From the NCBI GenBank assembly GCA_900549665.1, contig URPH01000014.1:1-64000 (forward strand): a DNA stretch of 64,000 nt. The letters run 5' to 3'. The translations under genes and the position numbers were made by a program. Under the pieces are notes generated by a model. It worked only from the letters and a program-made list of their open reading frames with translations, had not been told where the DNA came from and searched no databases. Of this stretch, positions 42,056 to 50,344 are shown in pieces (position 1 is the first letter of the stretch; each line of letters starts with the position of its first letter). Origin of the DNA: an uncultured Lachnospiraceae bacterium (GTDB lineage: Bacteria; Bacillota; Clostridia; Lachnospirales; Lachnospiraceae).

Positions 42056-43360
42056 CTATGCATCCTGCCGTTTAACATGAAATGCATCCATACCCGGATA
42101 TACAGCGCTGCCGCCAAGCATTTCTTCAATACGAAGCAACTGGTTGTATTTTGCAACACGCTCAGTTCTGCTGGGTGCACCTGTCTTGATCTGGCATGTA
42201 TTTAAAGCAACTGCCAAATCTGCAATCGTCGTATCCTCTGTTTCGCCGGAACGATGAGAGGAAATTGCGGTATAGCCCGCTCTGTGTGCCATTTTGACAG
42301 CTTCCAGTGTTTCGGACACAGAACCGATCTGATTTAATTTGATCAAAATAGAATTGCCGCATCCCAAGCTGATACCCTTTGACAATCTCTCAGTATTGGT
42401 TACAAACAGATCGTCACCAACAAGCTGTACCTTGTTTCCAAGACGTTTCGTCAGCTCCTGCCAGCCTTCCCAGTCCTCTTCATCCAGAGCATCTTCGATA
42501 GAAATGATAGGATATTTGTCAACCAGTTTTTCCCAGTGATCGATCAGCTCTTCTGATGTAAATTTGGTTCCGGCCTTGGGCAAAATGTATTCACCTTTCT
42601 TTTCACCCTTCCACTCACTGGATGCCGCATCCATAGCGATCATGAAATCCTTGCCGGGTTCATATCCGGCTTTTTTCACAGCTTCCAGAATATATTCGAT
42701 TGCTTCCTCATCGCTGGAAAGGTCAGGTGCAAAGCCACCCTCATCACCAACAGATGTAGCAAGCCCTTTTGATTTTAACAAAGCTGCCAGTGCATGAAAA
42801 ACCTCTGCACACCAGCGGAGTGCTTCTTTGAAACTGTCAGCACCTACCGGCATGATCATAAATTCCTGAACATCAACGGTATTGCCCGCATGGGCACCGC
42901 CATTTAAAATGTTCATCATCGGAACCGGTAAGCGGTTACCTGAAATACCGCCAAGGAAACGATAAAGCGGAATATCCAGTGCGGCAGCTGCTGCTCTTGC
43001 TGATGCGATGGAAACAGCAAGAATGGCATTGGCACCCAATCTGGATTTATCCTTTGTACCGTCAGCCTTGATCATGGCATTGTCAATCGCATATATATCA
43101 GACGCGTCCATTCCGACGAGTGTGTCATTAATGATCGTATTGATATTGGAAACAGCCTTGATAACACCTTTTCCAAGGTATCTGTTAACATCCTTGTCTC
43201 TTAATTCGAGTGCTTCAAATTCACCGGTTGAGGCTCCACTCGGTGCCATTCCTCTTCCGATTGTACCGTCTGCCAGATAAACCTCAGCCTCAACAGTCGG
43301 ATTGCCTCTCGAATCCAGAATTTCCCTTCCAATTACTTTTTCGATCTCTAAATAATCCAT
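42056..43360 (-). CDS. eno: Enolase
   Basis: The glycolytic enzyme converts 2-phosphoglycerate to phosphoenolpyruvate. The ATG at 43360 (434 aa), after AAAGGAG, gives the conserved start MDYLEIEKVIGREILDSRGNPTVE; a longer frame lies in the leader. Visible motifs include the mobile loop ASTGEFEALELRD (about 42-54), the Mg ligands in MIAMDAASSEW and SIEDALDEEDW, the metal Asp of LVGDDLFVTN, and the signature ILIKLNQIGSVSET. Coupling to DUF3793 and flavodoxin downstream is unusual. Confidence 0.97.
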   Translation of the reverse strand: MDYLEIEKVIGREILDSRGNPTVEAEVYLADGTIGRGMAPSGASTGEFEALELRDKDVNRYLGKGVIKAVSNINTIINDTLVGMDASDIYAIDNAMIKADGTKDKSRLGANAILAVSIASARAAAAALDIPLYRFLGGISGNRLPVPMMNILNGGAHAGNTVDVQEFMIMPVGADSFKEALRWCAEVFHALAALLKSKGLATSVGDEGGFAPDLSSDEEAIEYILEAVKKAGYEPGKDFMIAMDAASSEWKGEKKGEYILPKAGTKFTSEELIDHWEKLVDKYPIISIEDALDEEDWEGWQELTKRLGNKVQLVGDDLFVTNTERLSKGISLGCGNSILIKLNQIGSVSETLEAVKMAHRAGYTAISSHRSGETEDTTIADLAVALNTCQIKTGAPSRTERVAKYNQLLRIEEMLGGSAVYPGMDAFHVKRQDA

Positions 43361-43394
43361 AATGAGTAAACTCCTTTCGCTTTCAGATACTCCT

Positions 43395-43418
43395 CCCGGA
43401 AGCGGAGAGCCTTCCGGG
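43395..43418 (-). promoter_or_regulatory. Stem-loop in the enolase leader
   Basis: CCCGGAAGG pairs with CTTCCGGG around a short loop, about 35 nt upstream of the enolase start and just before AGGAGT. It may stabilise this abundant mRNA. Confidence 0.5.
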
Positions 43419-43478
43419 TTAAAAGAAAAATGCACCTTTTTTCTTTTTGAGGAGATCACATGATTTATTGCACCTCGG

Positions 43479-43529
43479 TTAGTTGTTTCTAACTAAGGTT
43501 ATATTAATGCAACTCAAAGAGTTTTGCAA
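43479..43529 (-). promoter_or_regulatory. Enolase promoter with downstream dyad
   Basis: TTGCAA (43529-43524) and TAATAT (43506-43501) are 17 nt apart on the minus strand. Immediately downstream, TTAGTT and AACTAA (43479-43496) form an inverted repeat at the expected transcription start, a possible operator. Confidence 0.55.
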
Positions 43530-43561
43530 CATCTTTTTATGATTTTTTTTGAGACCTTTTC

Positions 43562-45313
43562 TCAATAATCCAGGCACAGTGCTCCATATCCTGTTTTATC
43601 ATTGATATCCTGTGCATCTGCCGGGAGTCTTACTGCCCGCGCGGCCAGAAGAGCCTTGCACTTCTCCCCGTACATATACGGATCATGGCCCCTGACAATG
43701 CCCTCCTCCATCAGTCTTGCCGCAGCTCCCGCCACAAACGGCGTGGCAAAGCTCGTTCCGTTCACTCTTTCTATGCCGTCCTTTGTCTGTGTAAGCACCG
43801 ATACGCCCGGCGCAACCACCTCCGGCTTTACTACAAACAAATTGTGATCCGCCGCTTTTGCAACATATCCTCTTCCGGAAAATTCGGCATATGCCCGGTA
43901 ATTGATCTGATATGCTCCTACCGAAATCACCCTTTGCGCCGTTGCCGGAATGGTGATCGTAAGCTCCGGCGACGGCTGCAAAAATACCGTGTCCCTGCTT
44001 CTTGCCGTGGAGCCGGGCAGATACAGATTGTAGTTTCCTGATTTTATGTAAACCTTTTCCATTTCAAGCTCCCAGGTACCGGCATCAATATACGGCTCTC
44101 CGGTAAAGGAAAAGAAGATCTCCCTCTTCATGCTGAAAGGCTGTGCCGTCCCGACGTACAAAAGAATATCGGTATTCTGCAGATGCTCCCGGATGCTTCT
44201 TCCGGTTGAAATATCGGTTTCAAAAGACACAACATCTCCTCCCGGCGAACGCAGCCTTATGATATACTGGTCAACCGCCAAAAACCACAGCTGTAAGCTG
44301 CACTCTCTCTGATAGTAACCAATCTGGAAATAAATATTCTTTTTTTTATCTGTATTTAAAAATCTGCCGCCGACATGTCCACCTGCTGCGCCCTCATTTC
44401 CGGCTCCCACGCAGATCACAAAGCGCCCACTCTGCGCAACCTCATTGATATAGCTTTCCAAAAGCGAGGTTCCGTCATGGGCACCATAGGAATTGCCGAA
44501 GCTTAAATTGATCACGGTCGGAAGCTTCAGCTGCACACTTTTTTTTTGCACATAATCAAAGGCCCGCATCACAGAAGTTGTAAGCGGGAAGCTTTGATTG
44601 TTCCGGCTGTTTAAACGTACCACGATAAGGGATGCCTCCGGAGCAGCCCCTATGAGATTATTGTCCACGCTCCCATCCGCCTGCCTGCCGTTGGATGCCG
44701 CAATTGCGGCGACACGCGTGCCATGGCCCGTCTCGTCCCATATAATTTGTGGCATCATATTTACACTCACATTCCCGGTTTCAGAATATTGTGGTACAGA
44801 TTCACCAGCAATATAATCATCAATATTCTCTCCGGTATATTCCCGCCCGGTCACCTGGTCATAAAAAAACAACACCCGGCTTTTCCCATTTTCATCCAAA
44901 AAACAGGGCAGTGTCACATCCACACCGCTGTCGATCACAGCAATGCACACACCCTTTCCGGTCAGTGCCTGCCGTCCGATGCCGGTTCCCTGATTCATAC
45001 AGCTTGCCAGATTTCCGGCAAGATCCTGTTCATACAGTTCCTTTGGCTTTTCCGCATATTCCACTTCCTCATGCTGCAAAAACTCCTCAATTTCACTTTC
45101 CGGCAGGGTCACGATCCCATATCCAAATTGAAGCGGTTCAATCCGTATCTGCGATGTTGCGTACTGAAAAATATCCCCATGATACCTGATGATGATCTCC
45201 CACATACCGTCAGCCTCAATCCCGGCCGATAAAAAATCCGATGAGGAAAGCTCTTTTTCATTTGCATCCAGTGATAAGAGCAGCAGATCCTCTGCTTTCT
45301 GACTTAAATCCAT
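43562..45313 (-). CDS. S8 (subtilisin-like) peptidase, Csp-like
   Basis: The 583-aa protease has a short N-terminal prodomain-like region (about 1-95) and a subtilase domain with intact triad: Asp in AVIDSGVD (about 127-134), His in ETGHGTRVAA (about 196-205) and Ser in NGTSFATPFVAGAAARL (about 523-539). A jellyroll-like insert of about 150 residues lies between His and Ser regions, as in clostridial Csp germination proteases. No signal peptide is visible. The start codon has no Shine-Dalgarno sequence and follows the U-run of a strong hairpin (45320-45356); the N-terminal sequence otherwise fits the family. Role in spore germination is inferred. Confidence 0.88.
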   Translation of the reverse strand: MDLSQKAEDLLLLSLDANEKELSSSDFLSAGIEADGMWEIIIRYHGDIFQYATSQIRIEPLQFGYGIVTLPESEIEEFLQHEEVEYAEKPKELYEQDLAGNLASCMNQGTGIGRQALTGKGVCIAVIDSGVDVTLPCFLDENGKSRVLFFYDQVTGREYTGENIDDYIAGESVPQYSETGNVSVNMMPQIIWDETGHGTRVAAIAASNGRQADGSVDNNLIGAAPEASLIVVRLNSRNNQSFPLTTSVMRAFDYVQKKSVQLKLPTVINLSFGNSYGAHDGTSLLESYINEVAQSGRFVICVGAGNEGAAGGHVGGRFLNTDKKKNIYFQIGYYQRECSLQLWFLAVDQYIIRLRSPGGDVVSFETDISTGRSIREHLQNTDILLYVGTAQPFSMKREIFFSFTGEPYIDAGTWELEMEKVYIKSGNYNLYLPGSTARSRDTVFLQPSPELTITIPATAQRVISVGAYQINYRAYAEFSGRGYVAKAADHNLFVVKPEVVAPGVSVLTQTKDGIERVNGTSFATPFVAGAAARLMEEGIVRGHDPYMYGEKCKALLAARAVRLPADAQDINDKTGYGALCLDY

Positions 45314-45319
45314 AAAAAA

Positions 45320-45356
45320 ACTCTACATACTTTGTTGTTTACATTGTATGTAGAGT
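45320..45356 (-). terminator. Hairpin terminator abutting the S8 peptidase start
   Basis: ACTCTACATAC pairs perfectly with GTATGTAGAGT around a 15-nt loop and is followed by TTTTTTT on the minus strand. Placed 86 nt after the murD stop, it should end the murD transcript, but its U-run ends directly at the ATG of the next gene. Confidence 0.8.
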
Positions 45357-45441
45357 CTGTTGGTATATGCAGTATTTTTATCCACCATCTAAACCGGCGA
45401 AAAAGGGACAATCCCATTTGGGTTGATCGCAAACCAAAAGA

Positions 45442-46848
45442 TCACTTCTGTTCTTCCCTTAGTAATCTCACAAATGCGTCGCCGCGCTCTTCAAAGTTTT
45501 TGTAAATGCCATAGCTTGCCGCAGCCGGTGATAAAATGCAGCTTCCGCCCTTTTTTGTGATCTCCTTGGCAAGAGAAACCGCATCCTCCATATGTTCTAC
45601 GACATACAGTCTTTCCTTGTGCGCAAACTCCGGATAATCGCGCATAATCTCCTCGTAAATACGCTTACCGGTCGCTTCCATCAGAATGATATGGGCAACA
45701 CTTGACCGGTTTAAATATTCTTCAAGGTTGACATAACTAATTCCGCGATCCATACCGCCAACCAGCACGGTGTCAGCATTTTTGATTGTATTCAACGCCT
45801 GAATGGTCGTCTCATCAATTGTGGATATCGAGTCATCATAATAGGATATGCCATCCACACAGCCGACATACTGTAAACGATGCGGCAACGGCACATAGGT
45901 CTGCAGTCCCTTTAAAAAGTCCTCATCCGATATTCCAAATTCACAACACATGCCATAGACATAAGCAATATCCAGGTAATTGTGCTCGCCAAGCAGACTG
46001 ATCCGGTTTTCAATAACGGTACAGTTCCGATCATGATAAGAAAGTACAAATTCAGTATCTTTTTTATCTTCCGGCAGTGATAATACAACATCCGGTTCTC
46101 CGTCCCCGTCCACAGCCACAGTCTTTATGGAAGCCCTGCATACATCTGCGGATGGCTTAATATCCGGGTTGACAAAAAGGATATCCCCCGGCTTTTGATT
46201 GTGATAGACATTTTCCTTGGCCGCGATATATTTGTCCATCGTGCCATAGTGGTCTAAATGCTCTTCATAGATATTGAGTAAAACGGCCCACTTAGGAGAA
46301 ACCGTCATATATTCTAACTGATGGCAGGATAATTCGATGACAAAAAGCGTTTCATCCGTGATCTCATGCAGGATATCAAATACCGGAATCCCAATGTTTC
46401 CGGCAAGAATGGCCGACAGGCCGCTTTCTTTTAAAATATGATGCATCAGCGTCGTCGTGGTGCTTTTCCCCTTGGTACCGGTAATGCCAATGATCCGGTC
46501 ACGGTAAAATTCAAAAAAAAGCTGCATCTGGGATAAGATCTCACACCGGTAGGCTCCGATTTCTTTTTTTAATACAATGCCGGGACTTTTCATAACAAGA
46601 TCATAGGAATCGCAATGATCCTGATAATCCTCCCCACAGCAAAATCCCAGTCCGTCAAGATCATAATCCGCAAATTCTTTTTGGGAAAATACCTCTGATG
46701 TCAGGGACAGCTCCTTTTGATCGGCAATGGTAAGCTTACGGGCACCGCCCGCTTCCAGAAAAGCCTTTAATGTAGACCTGCCCTCTCTTCCAAAACCGAG
46801 TATCAATATATTTTTATCCTTTATGCGATCCTGTAAATATTTTAACAT
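45442..46848 (-). CDS. murD: UDP-N-acetylmuramoylalanine--D-glutamate ligase
   Basis: The 468-aa enzyme adds D-glutamate to UDP-MurNAc-L-Ala in peptidoglycan synthesis. It has an N-terminal Rossmann-like domain (ILGFGREGRST, about 16-26), the Mur ligase P-loop GITGTKGKSTTTTL (about 122-135), the NIYEEHLDHY motif (about 180-189) and a C-terminal domain with YYDDSISTIDETTI (about 332-345). It stands apart from the usual mur cluster. A repeat-rich 488-bp gap lies upstream. Confidence 0.95.
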   Translation of the reverse strand: MLKYLQDRIKDKNILILGFGREGRSTLKAFLEAGGARKLTIADQKELSLTSEVFSQKEFADYDLDGLGFCCGEDYQDHCDSYDLVMKSPGIVLKKEIGAYRCEILSQMQLFFEFYRDRIIGITGTKGKSTTTTLMHHILKESGLSAILAGNIGIPVFDILHEITDETLFVIELSCHQLEYMTVSPKWAVLLNIYEEHLDHYGTMDKYIAAKENVYHNQKPGDILFVNPDIKPSADVCRASIKTVAVDGDGEPDVVLSLPEDKKDTEFVLSYHDRNCTVIENRISLLGEHNYLDIAYVYGMCCEFGISDEDFLKGLQTYVPLPHRLQYVGCVDGISYYDDSISTIDETTIQALNTIKNADTVLVGGMDRGISYVNLEEYLNRSSVAHIILMEATGKRIYEEIMRDYPEFAHKERLYVVEHMEDAVSLAKEITKKGGSCILSPAAASYGIYKNFEERGDAFVRLLREEQK

Positions 46849-46954
46849 ATGCGTACCGACATCCTCATTTCAAATTCCCGGACAACCCGACTCCCATAAA
46901 ATGGCATGTTTATATCACTTTATGGTATTTTTGTGTCCGGCATATCAATATATA

Positions 46955-47160
46955 ATGATGTTAGGGTCAAAAGGTATTTTGCCCCTAACTTGATATCCGC
47001 GAATTGCTCCGCTGCAAAGCAGCTCTCGCAATTCTCAAACATTCGAAATCCGCTGATTTACTGCGTAAATTGCTACTTTCTCATGTTTGGCGGGTCCCAA
47101 GTTCAAAAGTCTTATCGTGCAAGCACGAACGACTTTTTGACCTTTTGACCCTGATATCAT
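46955..47160 (+). repeat. Dispersed MITE-like repeat, full-length copy (A)
   Basis: The 206-bp element begins ATGATGTTAGGGTCAAAAGG and ends CCTTTTGACCCTGATATCAT; these 20-bp ends are inverted repeats with two mismatches. Inside are GCTGCAAAGCAGCTC, CTGATTTACTGCGTAAAT and ATCGTGCAAGCACGA. No coding frame is plausible. Similar pieces occur at least six more times in the window. Confidence 0.8.
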
Positions 47161-47230
47161 ATAATATTATAATTCATTTTATGCCCCCAAACAAGATTGT
47201 GTATAGAATTACATGCGTTCCTATGATAAA

Positions 47231-47310
47231 ATGATATCAGGATCTGCCTCACAGCGAAGCAATTCGCAGATATCAGGTCGAAGTAAAATACCTTCTGACC
47301 CTAATGTCAT
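47231..47310 (-). repeat. Dispersed repeat, 80-bp deletion copy (B)
   Basis: ATGATATCAGG at the left and CCTTCTGACCCTAATGTCAT at the right are the two terminal repeats; between them only the part AGCGAAGCAATTCGCAGATATC and the GTAAAATA segment remain. It is in inverted orientation relative to copy A, 70 bp away. Confidence 0.75.
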
Positions 47311-47336
47311 AAAATACAAATCAAAGGGATAGCTAT

Positions 47337-48314
47337 ATGCCAGAAACCAAAAAAACCATCAGACAGCTTACAGAAAACGAAACGCATTTTTTAGACTTTG
47401 ACCTCCGCTACCAGATTGAAGAAGAGGTCTACAAGGTACGCAAACACGGTCATAAAGACTATCCTGTAGATGTGTATTTCATCCAGTACGACGAACGCCC
47501 TCTGGAGATCATTCCCTTTCACTGGCACAAGGAAGCAGAATTTGTCTACGTAACGGAAGGCTGCGGCGAGTACCGCATCAGCGATGATTCCTACCTGATC
47601 CACGAAGGAGAGGCTCTTTTTATCAATTCACAGGCCATGCACTCTTTGTCTGTTGCCCCCAAAAGTCAGAATTATCGTTCGATCAATATTATCTTCAATC
47701 CGGATTATCTGATTCTGCCCTCCCAGACATCGCTGTATGCCAAATATATCTATCCGGTCACGCAAAATCAGGAGCTGCGTGCTGTTTATATTTCAAATGA
47801 AAATCTCAAAAAGTTTTCCATAGATAACAGTGTAGCGGATATTCTCGACTGCAATCTCAACGAATATCCCGGATACGAAATCCGGACAAGGGGATTTCTG
47901 ACCCGTCTGTGGTTTTCCATTCTGGAAAACATCCCAAAGAGCAAACCTTTGGAAGATAATTCTGCCAAATCAAAAATATCTCTGGATGAAAAAAGGACCA
48001 AAGAAGCACTCCTGTTTATTGAGAGCCATTATTCAGAATCAATTACTCTGGAAGAAATCGCTGACAGCATCCATCTAAGCAAAAGCGAATGCTGCCGCTG
48101 CATCAAAAGATGTCTGAACATGACCCCTTTTGAATACCTGATGCGCTTCCGCATCCTGAAGTCAACCCAGATTATGTCAACCCAGAAATCAGCTTCCATT
48201 GCGGATCTGGCATCTGCTGTCGGCTTTAATTCCTGCAGCTATTTCAACAAGCTCTTCCGCAAATACATGGGCTGCACCCCATCCCAGTATCGGAAAAAGA
48301 TGTGTAATTTTTAA
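47337..48314 (+). CDS. AraC-family regulator with cupin domain
   Basis: The 325-aa protein has a cupin-like sensor (about 55-150; IIPFHWHKEAEFVYVTEG and EGEALFINSQAMHS) and a C-terminal AraC DNA-binding domain (about 218-322; LEEIADSIHLSKSECCRCIKR and FNSCSYFNKLFRKYMGCTPSQYRK). No obvious target gene is adjacent: the next gene is a convergent DMT exporter overlapping its end by 4 nt. Effector unknown. Confidence 0.9.
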   Translation: MPETKKTIRQLTENETHFLDFDLRYQIEEEVYKVRKHGHKDYPVDVYFIQYDERPLEIIPFHWHKEAEFVYVTEGCGEYRISDDSYLIHEGEALFINSQAMHSLSVAPKSQNYRSINIIFNPDYLILPSQTSLYAKYIYPVTQNQELRAVYISNENLKKFSIDNSVADILDCNLNEYPGYEIRTRGFLTRLWFSILENIPKSKPLEDNSAKSKISLDEKRTKEALLFIESHYSESITLEEIADSIHLSKSECCRCIKRCLNMTPFEYLMRFRILKSTQIMSTQKSASIADLASAVGFNSCSYFNKLFRKYMGCTPSQYRKKMCNF

Positions 48315-49168
48315 TCGCGGTGCATCCAACGGAATACGGCTGCTCCAATGATGATCACATATCCGATCAGACTGTAAACATCCGGAAGCTGATGAAGAAA
48401 CAGAAATCCCAGCAAGGCCGCAAACAGGATCTGTGAATAATCAAACACAGAAATGTCCTTAGCCGGAGCATAGGTATAGGCTGCCGTGATATTCAGCTGT
48501 CCGCCCATGGCTGCAATTCCTGCAAAAATCAGGATGATCCACTGCTTTAACGTCATTGGTGTATAATGAAAAATGATCACTGGCGCCAGCATAATCGTAG
48601 AAAAAAGAGAAAAGAAAAATACGATGACACTGCCTCGTTCCCCCTTTTTTCCAAGCAGACGCACAAAAACATAGGCAATTCCTGCTCCAAGTCCGCCGGC
48701 AGCACCAATGAGCGCCGGCACAAAGCTCATATGAAAGGACGGCTTGATCACAAACAAGGCTCCGATAAATGCCGCACAGACTGCTGCCCAGTCTCTTTTT
48801 TTTGCCCTTTCCCTGAGTACGATCGCTGAAAAAATAACGGCAAAGAAGGGAGAAAGCTTGTTTAACATATTGGCATCTGCAATGTTTAACCGGTCAATCG
48901 CATAAAAATTGCAGACAAGTCCGATAAATCCACAGGCAGCACGCACAAATAAAAACGGCAGGCTTTTCTTTTTGATATGGAATTTTTCTTCCGTTCTGGC
49001 AAGCATGATGGTCGCTGCAATCAATGCCACAATATTTCTGAAAAATGCCTTTTGTAAAGACGGCACATCCCCGGACAGCCTGACAAAAAAAGTCATCAGC
49101 GAAAAGAAAAATGCGGCTGCGATAATATGTAAAATTCCCTTTGTCTTGTCTGTCATTTCATCATGCAC
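48311..49168 (-). CDS. DMT-family transporter (EamA)
   Basis: The 285-aa protein has ten predicted membrane helices forming two EamA repeats (about 10-135 and 150-282). Members export amino acids, nucleosides or other metabolites; the substrate is unknown. The stop overlaps the convergent AraC gene by 4 nt. It lies 86 nt from the divergent DegV gene. Confidence 0.9.
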   Translation of the reverse strand: MHDEMTDKTKGILHIIAAAFFFSLMTFFVRLSGDVPSLQKAFFRNIVALIAATIMLARTEEKFHIKKKSLPFLFVRAACGFIGLVCNFYAIDRLNIADANMLNKLSPFFAVIFSAIVLRERAKKRDWAAVCAAFIGALFVIKPSFHMSFVPALIGAAGGLGAGIAYVFVRLLGKKGERGSVIVFFFSLFSTIMLAPVIIFHYTPMTLKQWIILIFAGIAAMGGQLNITAAYTYAPAKDISVFDYSQILFAALLGFLFLHQLPDVYSLIGYVIIIGAAVFRWMHRD

Positions 49169-49278
49169 CTCTTTATTTTTCTTGTGTCATTATATCACTT
49201 TTGCTACAATAGTCCATATGGTTATTCTTTGCAGGAAACATTGTTTTTTGCAAAATGAAAGAAAGGATTTACATACAA

Positions 49279-50148
49279 ATGAGAGATTTTATTATTTCAA
49301 CCGAAACAAACTGTGACTTAAGTCCGGCATTTATCAAAGAAAATAACATCTGCGTCATCCCCCACTATTACACAGTGGAAGAAGATGTCTATGGAGACGG
49401 CAGGGAGTTGACCAACAAAGAATTTTATGACAAAATGCGTGAAAAGCACAAGGTCGGCACCATGGCGAGCAACCCCGCTGTCATTGATGAAATGTTTACC
49501 AATATTGCCAACGAAGGAAAAGATATCCTTCACATCAGCTTTTCTTCTGCTTTGAGCGGCGGCTGCGGCAATGTCCAGGTCGTATCCGGGCAGATCATGG
49601 AATCCAACCCGGAAATGAAGATCATCGTAGTTGATACACTGGCAGCCTCTCTTGGCGAGGCCATCCTGATCCAAAAAGCGCTGGATCTGAAAGCCCAAGG
49701 AAAAACGATTGAAGAAACAGCCGATATCATCAATGAGCTGGTGCCACATCTGATCACGCTCTTTACCGTAGATGATCTGGATTATTTATACCGTGGCGGG
49801 CGTCTCTCCAAAACCACAGCCATTGTCGGTTCATTGGTTAACATAAAACCAATCCTGAGAATCAATGAAGAAGGAAAGCTGGTTGCCTATTCCAAGGTGC
49901 GCGGACGAAACAAATCCATCCAGACCCTTGCTTCCATGATGGAGGATTATCTGGGAAGCTACAGAGAAAAACAGCTGCAGATCGGCATCATGCACGGCGA
50001 CTGCGAGGAGGATGCCAAAGCTCTTCAAAAGATCATTCAGGAAAAATACGGTTATACAGACTTTTTCATTGAGCCTATCGGACCGAGTATCGGTGCACAT
50101 TCCGGCCCCGGCACTTTGGGACTTGTTTTCCTGGGAGACCACAGGTAG
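49279..50148 (+). CDS. DegV-family fatty-acid-binding protein
   Basis: The preferred ATG at 49279 gives 289 aa starting MRDFIISTETNCDLSP. DegV/FakB proteins bind a fatty acid and present it to the kinase FakA. Typical pieces are the N-terminal TETNCDLS, TMASNPAV (about 62-69), ISFSSALSGG (about 91-100), the DDLDYLYRGGRLSK loop and a C-terminal IGPSIGAHSGPGTLGLVF (about 266-283). No fakA gene is in the window. Confidence 0.92.
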   Translation: MRDFIISTETNCDLSPAFIKENNICVIPHYYTVEEDVYGDGRELTNKEFYDKMREKHKVGTMASNPAVIDEMFTNIANEGKDILHISFSSALSGGCGNVQVVSGQIMESNPEMKIIVVDTLAASLGEAILIQKALDLKAQGKTIEETADIINELVPHLITLFTVDDLDYLYRGGRLSKTTAIVGSLVNIKPILRINEEGKLVAYSKVRGRNKSIQTLASMMEDYLGSYREKQLQIGIMHGDCEEDAKALQKIIQEKYGYTDFFIEPIGPSIGAHSGPGTLGLVFLGDHR

Positions 50149-50258
50149 GTAAGTAAACAAAGCTGGCGGTCAAAAAGAGAAAACAGTTTTTGAAAAATAT
50201 ATCAGGGGTTTTTCAGATAATTACATTTGACAGATTATCTTTAAAATGATCATAAAAT

Positions 50259-50298
50259 AAAAAGGTACGGTTTTTATAATATCAAAACCGTACCTTTT
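50259..50298. terminator. Bidirectional terminator between DegV and YhgE
   Basis: AAAAGGTACGGTTTT pairs with AAAACCGTACCTTTT around a 9-nt loop. It serves the two convergent genes. Confidence 0.88.
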
Positions 50299-50344
50299 CA
50301 TTTTCTCCCATCAAGAGTTATTAAAAATTTTGTTTTTTTATGTT

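Larger units (their letters stand above)
46849..47336. other. Repeat-filled intergenic region between murD and AraC regulator
   Basis: The 488-bp gap is mostly made of two copies of the dispersed repeat (46955-47160 and 47231-47310). The frames here are fragments of repeat without ribosome sites. A ribosome site AAAGGGA lies before the AraC start. Confidence 0.7.

Noticed and set aside
46849..47336. Several 70-90 codon plus-strand frames near the murD start
   Set aside because: They run through dispersed repeat copies and lack ribosome sites.
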